Notes under the pieces: model-generated
Told to the model about the DNA's origin: nothing
What the model saw: only the letters and a program-made list of their open reading frames with translations
Databases searched by the model: none
Made by a program: the position numbers and the translations under genes
Shown: in pieces, positions 59,437 to 64,000 of the stretch
How positions within the stretch are numbered: position 1 is the first letter of the stretch
How the letters are laid out: each line of letters begins with the position of its first letter
Source: Gnetum montanum
Lineage: Eukaryota; Streptophyta; Gnetopsida; Gnetales; Gnetaceae
NCBI GenBank assembly: GCA_015680685.1
Contig: MNCI01003306.1
Location: 610,070 to 674,069 of the forward strand
Length of the DNA stretch: 64,000 bases
Direction: 5' to 3'

Positions 59437-60806
59437 ACTAAGGAAACAACCCATGCCAACAATGAAGGCATAGATACATTGGAATATGAGCGTCGCCAAC
59501 TTCCACCCCTTAATCTAAGAACATCAATGGGGAGGAGTTGGGCACTTTTACAAAATTCAATAGGCGTTCATTATTTCGAATCTCTTCCTTTCCATTCAAT
59601 CATGGGGGAGATGGCCACCTATGCTAATCATTTGGGGCCCTTAGTTCTTTTTCGATTTTTGTTTTACACGTTTTTGTTTTACACATTTTTGTTTTACACA
59701 TTTTTGTCTTACATGTTTTTGTTTTACACGTTTTTGTTTTACACATCTTTGTTTCCACATTTTTGTTTTACAAATTTCTTTAACTTTTCTTGTTTTTGTT
59801 TTACAAATTTCTTTAACTTTTCTTGTTTTTGTTTTACAACATTGTTATACTTTTCCATTTTTTCTGTGTATGTGCGTGTGATCCACCTTGTAAGTTTGTC
59901 ACCCAATAAGTGTTCAGAATGATGGTATGAACTGCTTTCACATTGATTGCTAATGTTTGGTTTTTACATTTAAGTCATGATGTTGATACTAAGGTATGTT
60001 CTTTTGATATGGTAGGCAATGAGTCCACTTCATCCATTCATCCACAAGTTCTATGGTCTCTCTCGGCTTGGAAATGTACAGTCCCTTTCTAATAAGAACT
60101 TAACGAATCGATGACTTGGCATTTCTCAAACTAAGGAAGGACTCAAGGATTGAAAAGGGTGTGACTTTAAGGAAACTTGGTGCATTTTTGTTGGCCATTC
60201 TCTTGGGTGCTTGGATGTTTTCTTCTTTAGTTTTCTTACCATTCCAATGTTACCCAATTATCGGAAGTTGAGTCAATAAAAATAAGAAGTCTTTGCATGG
60301 TGTGGTTCTCACGCATATAAAAAAAAGTGAGAATTCAAAGCACACCCCTTAGACGAAATAATTCCTTGGGCTACAAGCACTGGTTATGAAACCCAAAATA
60401 AAAAGGTTTCCTCTAACTAAGGCCCTTCTCGCTTCCCAGTCTCTCATTTGTTTCGTTGGAATGGTGGTGACTCTTGGAGAAGGCATTCTTGTTACTTCAA
60501 GTGGATGGTTTGGCCAAATGTATTAATGCAAAGTCACTGGACGTGGTTTGTTTAAGGCTGGAGTTGGAATGAGATTTTCCAAGTCACATTAACCATAAAA
60601 CACATAAGGGGCTGTACACCACCTTGTTCTTGGGATTCCATTCCATTCTCTTCTCTCCACCCTTCTCTCCATTGTTCACCTCATTGCCGGTTGTATCCTT
60701 GTGTATATTTTGGTTGATGCATTGTTTTCTTTTTGGTAAATTCTTGCGGTTAAGACTTTAACTCTTGTTCCAAATGACATTCCCAGAGCCTACGGACTCT
60801 TTGAAT
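59437..60806. other. Element C noncoding spacer
   Basis: Contains a purine tract like the 3' tract (atcatgggggaga, 59599-59611), a T-rich tandem repeat (59647-59835) and a hairpin ttctcac...gtgagaa (about 60307-60335). No gene is seen. Confidence 0.6.
59647..59835 (+). repeat. T-rich tandem repeat with TTTTTGTTTTACA units
   Basis: About seven units of 16-18 bases (tttttgttttacacg/acacat) are followed by two longer units (ttttacaaatttctttaact, ttttcttgtttttg). A and B have a similar but irregular T-rich stretch after gag. The encoded FLFYTFLFYTF reading is an artefact of the repeat. Confidence 0.8.
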
Positions 60807-60865
60807 GTGGGTTTGTCAGGGCATTAAGGGCATGAGCCTACTTTGGGGAGGACCCACTGACATTC
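60807..60865 (+). other. Conserved spacer block, element C copy (possible structured RNA)
   Basis: GTGGGT pairs with ACCCAC and TTGTCAG with CTGACA. The inner stem GGC-ATGA-GCC is followed by TACTTTGGGGAGGACCCACT. Arm sequences differ from A, B and D but complementarity is kept. Confidence 0.7.
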
Positions 60866-61242
60866 CTCTTTGGTGCACCAGTTAAACTCTTTTCCTTAAC
60901 ATTTTCACAATTAATTTTATTTGTTCATTTCCATCTTGACATCCATTTCATCGATGTCATAGTTGTTCCTTTTTATGTATCTTTCTTATTCCTTTTCTTT
61001 CTCCATTCTAACACTACTAGAGGTTCGTGATTAGTCATGGGGGTACGGGGCCCAATTTTTTTCGATTTTCTCCTAGCCCCGATTTTTTCCATTTTTTCCT
61101 AACCCCTACACCTTCAGTAGTCATCAATATTATATATCCAAATCCATATCAGCCATACCACAACCTAGCCAATGACCTTTCACCGCAACAAGGTATCAAT
61201 TACATGATGATTTATTTACCCTTGCTAATATAAGATTGTGTT

Positions 61243-61437
61243 GTGTGTGCAGATGGAAATCATACAACAACGGATTGGATCTGGAAGGAATACATGGAAT
61301 GGAGTAGCGCTGAAGCAGCTATGCAAGGAGCAAGATCGATGATGCACTTATGGATGGACAACAAAGGTGCAATCCAGGCATTGGCAGCAGCAACACTTCT
61401 TTCTCTCTCTCTTTCTCAGGTGCCAACTAAGGCCTGA
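61243..61437 (+). pseudogene. Small remnant at the ORF2 position of element C
   Basis: An acceptor-like GTGTGTGCAG stands directly before ATGGAAATC (61252), as before ORF2 in A, B and D. The in-frame reading from 61243 gives 64 codons (MCADGNHTTTDWIWKEYMEW and on) without the domain or the coiled coil. It may be the ends of ORF2 after a large deletion, or unrelated sequence. Confidence 0.4.
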
Positions 61438-61601
61438 TGTCAATGTAATAAGGTGTTCATCCTTGTTGTCATGAACACCAATTTTGTCAAGTCTTGTAAT
61501 GATGATCTTTTCACATGTCATCCCATTAGTTCCATTCACCTCAATAATCCCATACCTTCCCAATATTTTGTAAGGAACTCGAGGACGAGTTTTCATTTAG
61601 T

Positions 61602-61611
61602 CATGGGGGTA
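61602..61611 (+). other. Element C polypurine tract
   Basis: CATGGGGGTA directly before the 3' LTR. A second copy of this type of motif (tcatgggggtac) lies at about 61036-61047. Confidence 0.83.
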
Positions 61612-62480
61612 TGATGAGACGCGATATCGCATGGGCCGCGATATCGTGGCCGTTGCAATATCGCGGTGCGCTGCAAAATCTATAAATAAGAGGTGGCTCT
61701 CCCTTATTTCCTCATCCTAGGCTAGAAGTAGGGAAACTCTGGTAGATTGATCACTCCAGAGATAGAATATTTTCCATGTACCCGCAGTAGGAGTTCTAAA
61801 GAGAGCGAATCTTTATTCGAGCAACATTGTACCTGAACACAAGTTGTGTACAGCAATAAAGATGAAATTCCTAGATAAACCTTGCAGTGCATGGAATAGG
61901 ATTTTATTTAATGTTATTTATTATTTTCTCTCTCACCCTTATCTCCTAGTAATGCGAAATGAGTACGACTTGATTACGAGCATTTAAGGATGTGTACGGA
62001 TAATCAAGGAATGGCTGCTCATCGCACTTAGGCTAGATTAGATTCTCTTACCCTTTCCTCCTAGTTAAGTGCCTCAGTACGACCACTTCGAGCACATGCA
62101 TTACACGTGATAATCCCAGCAATGATTAGCGTTTGGTAGCCACGGTTGCATCGGTTCAAGGTGTGTACGATAAGTGGGAACGAATGCTGACGCTAGGTAA
62201 TTTAGACTTAGTCATTAGTTAGAGTTAGTAATTAGTTTCTCTCAACCCTTCACCTTGTTAGCATATGAGAAAAAAACATAAAAAGCTATAAAAATCATAT
62301 ACCTCAGACTTACTTAACCATACACCGTGACAACTACAAGTAAGTCTGGGAAGACAACGAATGGTTAACCTTAAGTGTTCCATGAGGCGTGTAGGCACTT
62401 AGTCTGCAGAGTTTGACCAGATCGCGCATGCTACGCTTGTATTCGTATGGTTGAGTGTAGGGGTACCTCACCACTCATCA
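61612..62480 (+). repeat. Element C, 3' LTR
   Basis: TGATGAGACG ... ACTCATCA. GATATC/ATATCG motifs at 61620-61662; TATAAATA at 61681-61688. It has one motif fewer than the 5' LTR. Confidence 0.93.
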
Positions 62481-62532
62481 ATAGGTATGTTTTACATTTA
62501 ACTCATTGAGTTCTTACGAACACTTGTAGTTA

Positions 62533-62592
62533 TGGTTATACAAGGGCACTAAGGGTTGAAGCCAAATTTTGGGAGGATCCACTTGTATAACT
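62533..62592 (+). other. Conserved spacer block, element D copy (possible structured RNA)
   Basis: GTTATACAAG and CTTGTATAAC are exact complements, whereas A has TTACATAAG and CTTATGTAA at the same places. The inner GGTT-GA-AGCC stem has a G-T pair, and the core TTTTGGGAGGATCCACTT is slightly changed. Confidence 0.75.
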
Positions 62593-62904
62593 CTTGTGCT
62601 TCATACCTAACAACCAATTCCACATCATCTTGTCCCTCCAAGATACTTAAAACCATCAATTTTCACTTTCCTATATTCTCATAACTAATCATACTTTTGG
62701 CAATTCCCACTACCATCTTCTATATATCTCATTGATTTTCTTTGCCAAAGATTCTTTCTTTCACAAATTTTCATTACCATAATTTTGATATTCTAAGCAT
62801 CATCTATGATCAAAGACCCTTCAAATTACCTTTACACCTTCCAAACTATCCATTTATCCCATTTTTTCCAACAAAAATTTCTCAAAATCCAAAGTGTTTC
62901 AATT

Positions 62905-62970
62905 GTGATGTCATAGCTATGATGTCATATCTACGATGTATAAGATATATACCATCTATATATACATGTA
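62905..62970 (+). promoter_or_regulatory. Element D internal promoter-like segment for ORF2
   Basis: gtgatgtcatagctatgatg, then tcatatctacgatgtata, and AT-rich TATA-like segments (62943-62965). The motifs are weaker than in A and B but stand in the same place. Confidence 0.45.
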
Positions 62971-63205
62971 GGAGTTAGGAAATTTTTCATTTGCCATATT
63001 TTTGGCAAGGAGATTTTATGCTATTTTTCTAACCCTATGGCAACCAAACTTCCAAACACCATAACTCTCTCATTGTAGCTTCGATTTGCTTGATTTTTGA
63101 ACCTTCATGATCCTAGAGTGACTAATTTAGTTATGGAGGAGAGTGTTGCACGTAAATAAGTCAAATTGGATCAAATTTCTCTAATGCCAAAAGAGTATAT
63201 TAAGG

Positions 63206-63521
63206 GTAAGAATAAGAACAAATAAGCATATTTTGATCAATTAACTAAATAAAATCTAATAAACCTAATCTATTCTCCTAGCCAACCATCCAATTACACA
63301 GTAAATGAGGAAATAGTAACTATGAGAAGTCTTAATAATCAAAGTACAATCAATAAGGGTTTCTTTTTGAATTTTTTCTAACTTTGCAATCATAATGAGA
63401 GCTATAAATAATAATAAGGATAAAAATTGGATCAAAACCAAGAACTTGAGAGAGGACCATGAATCATTAGGGACTTGTTTAAAAACCTTAGGAAATATAA
63501 AAAAATCCTTTGTGATTGCAG
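63206..63521 (+). other. Probable intron ahead of element D ORF2
   Basis: Donor TAAGG|GTAAGA at 63206, the best consensus donor of the four copies, and acceptor GTGATTGCAG ending at 63521, directly before ATG 63522. Confidence 0.55.
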
Positions 63522-63657
63522 ATGGCTCCCAAGAGACCCGCAATGGAATGACCCTTATAGCAAGGAAGCAAAAAATTAAGAGGCAAAGGCAGAGGACAAG
63601 CTAGAGAACAAACTTCATAAGCAAAGTAGGTGGTTCAATCTTTTAGCATCCACCAAT
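63522..63657 (+). pseudogene. Element D ORF2, first 136 bases, cut by element F
   Basis: ATGGCTCCCAAGAGACCCGC aligns with the ORF2 starts of A (27754) and B (43922). A stop follows within ten codons. The tail agcatccaccaa matches B near 44039-44051 and stops where the element F LTR begins. Confidence 0.6.
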
Positions 63658-64000
63658 TGATGAGACGCGGTTTGCGTCGGCTGCGATATCGCGTCCTTCC
63701 CTACGATATCGCGTACGCGATATCGCAGTCAGCCGTCATGTCTATAAATAAGAGGCGACTCTCCCTTATTTGGGGATCCCAGTTTTAGGTAGCGAAGCTC
63801 TGGCAGTTTGATCCCTCCAGAGTTAGAATTTTCCCGTGTCTGCCCGCAGTGTGGTGAATGTGATTGTACGGTGTCTTTATTCGAGTGTGCCGTACTTGGA
63901 CACGCACATGACCGGCAATAAAGATCGAGATTACTTCATCATTGCAGCATTCACTTAGTTTATTTATTGTTATTTATTTCATGTTATTTATTGCTTTCAT
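63658..64000 (+). repeat. Element F, start of 5' LTR or solo LTR (runs past the window)
   Basis: It begins TGATGAGACGCGG after ccaat, the presumed target site. It contains a perfect 22-base palindrome (63704-63725, half site CGATATCGCGT), TATAAATA at 63743-63750, the block cccgcagtgtggtgaatgtg, and AATAAAG near 63919. It resembles the element A LTR most. The other end lies outside the window. Confidence 0.88.

Larger units (their letters stand above)
51996..62480 (+). mobile_element. Element C: gag-protease Tat/Athila-like retrotransposon, nested in D
   Basis: LTRs at 51996-52892 and 61612-62480 are flanked by the exact target duplication atagg (51991-51995 and 62481-62485). The primer binding site (52894-52911) is a perfect tRNA-Asp complement. 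Gag-protease coding (53040-59436) is interrupted by a 3.2 kb solo LTR. A spacer with the conserved block follows (60807-60865), then a small remnant at the ORF2 position, a polypurine tract and the 3' LTR. No reverse transcriptase or integrase is seen. Without the insertion the interior is only about 5.5 kb. Confidence 0.93.
50417..63657 (+). mobile_element. Element D: old remnant with integrase C-terminus, interrupted by element C
   Basis: The left end TGATAAAACC, followed by atagccacgatatc motifs, resembles the promoter side of the A-F LTRs. Within about 110 bases the sequence changes to integrase C-terminal coding (50530-50824), so most of the LTR, gag and pol is deleted. The spacer (50830-51990) has the GACATG-hairpin motif twice. 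It is then cut by element C (target duplication atagg) and resumes at 62486 with the conserved block, internal promoter-like segment, intron and the first bases of ORF2. Element F begins at 63658 in the ORF2 start. D is the only copy here that shows any pol sequence. Confidence 0.7.

Noticed and set aside
1-64000. CRISPR arrays, bacterial operons, rRNA genes or organelle DNA
   Set aside because: No regularly spaced short repeats, ribosome binding sites, rRNA or organelle gene content were seen; introns, LTR elements and SINEs indicate a plant nuclear genome.

Overview
The window is a stretch of plant nuclear DNA made mostly of nested retrotransposons around one recognisable host gene. The host gene has GT-AG introns and encodes a cell-wall xyloglucan endotransglucosylase/hydrolase (XTH). 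Nested long-terminal-repeat (LTR) elements, a plant L1-type LINE, tRNA-headed SINE-like repeats and long AT-rich stretches suggest a seed plant with a large genome. A gymnosperm is plausible, but the species cannot be fixed from sequence alone.

All but one of the LTR insertions belong to one related group of Ty3/gypsy elements. They resemble the Tat/Athila lineage: the primer binding site matches tRNA-Asp, the gag zinc knuckle is CX2CX3HX4C, and an extra protein gene lies behind gag. I name the copies A to F. LTRs start TGATGAG or TGATAAA and end ATCA.

Layout: 1-1615 old LTR remnants; 1785-2660 a SINE split by solo LTR 1 (1830-2568, minus). 5772-22675 is element E (minus, gag-protease plus ORF2), broken by a 6.5 kb LINE (7609-14066) and solo LTR 2 (15744-16657). 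22992-31532 is element A (plus). 31538-38904 is the only host-gene interval, with the four-exon XTH gene at 34097-35953 and several SINE-like copies. 38905-47813 is element B (plus). 47814-50416 holds a decayed second LINE and a SINE head. 50417-63657 is element D, an old remnant with an integrase C-terminal segment, interrupted by element C (51996-62480). C carries a 3.2 kb solo LTR of another family in its gag (54422-57655). 63658-64000 is the start of element F. Target-site duplications found by eye order the insertions: solo LTR inside C inside D; LINE and solo LTR 2 inside E.

The main observation is the shared architecture of A, B, D and E. None of A, B, C or E has reverse transcriptase, RNase H or integrase, yet A, B and E (and the D remnant) keep a second gene (ORF2: a plant-transposon-protein-like domain followed by a long helical/coiled-coil region). 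Ahead of ORF2 lies what looks like its own promoter, built from the same GATATC-type motifs that precede the LTR TATA box, then a leader with a GGGTAA...AG intron ending exactly at the ORF2 ATG. A roughly 60-base block in the spacer, present in all five elements, keeps a stem whose two sides change together. This points to a family of non-autonomous elements with a separately expressed second gene and a conserved RNA structure, presumably moved by a D-like partner. All element genes here carry stops or frameshifts, so these copies are inactive. The XTH gene looks intact.
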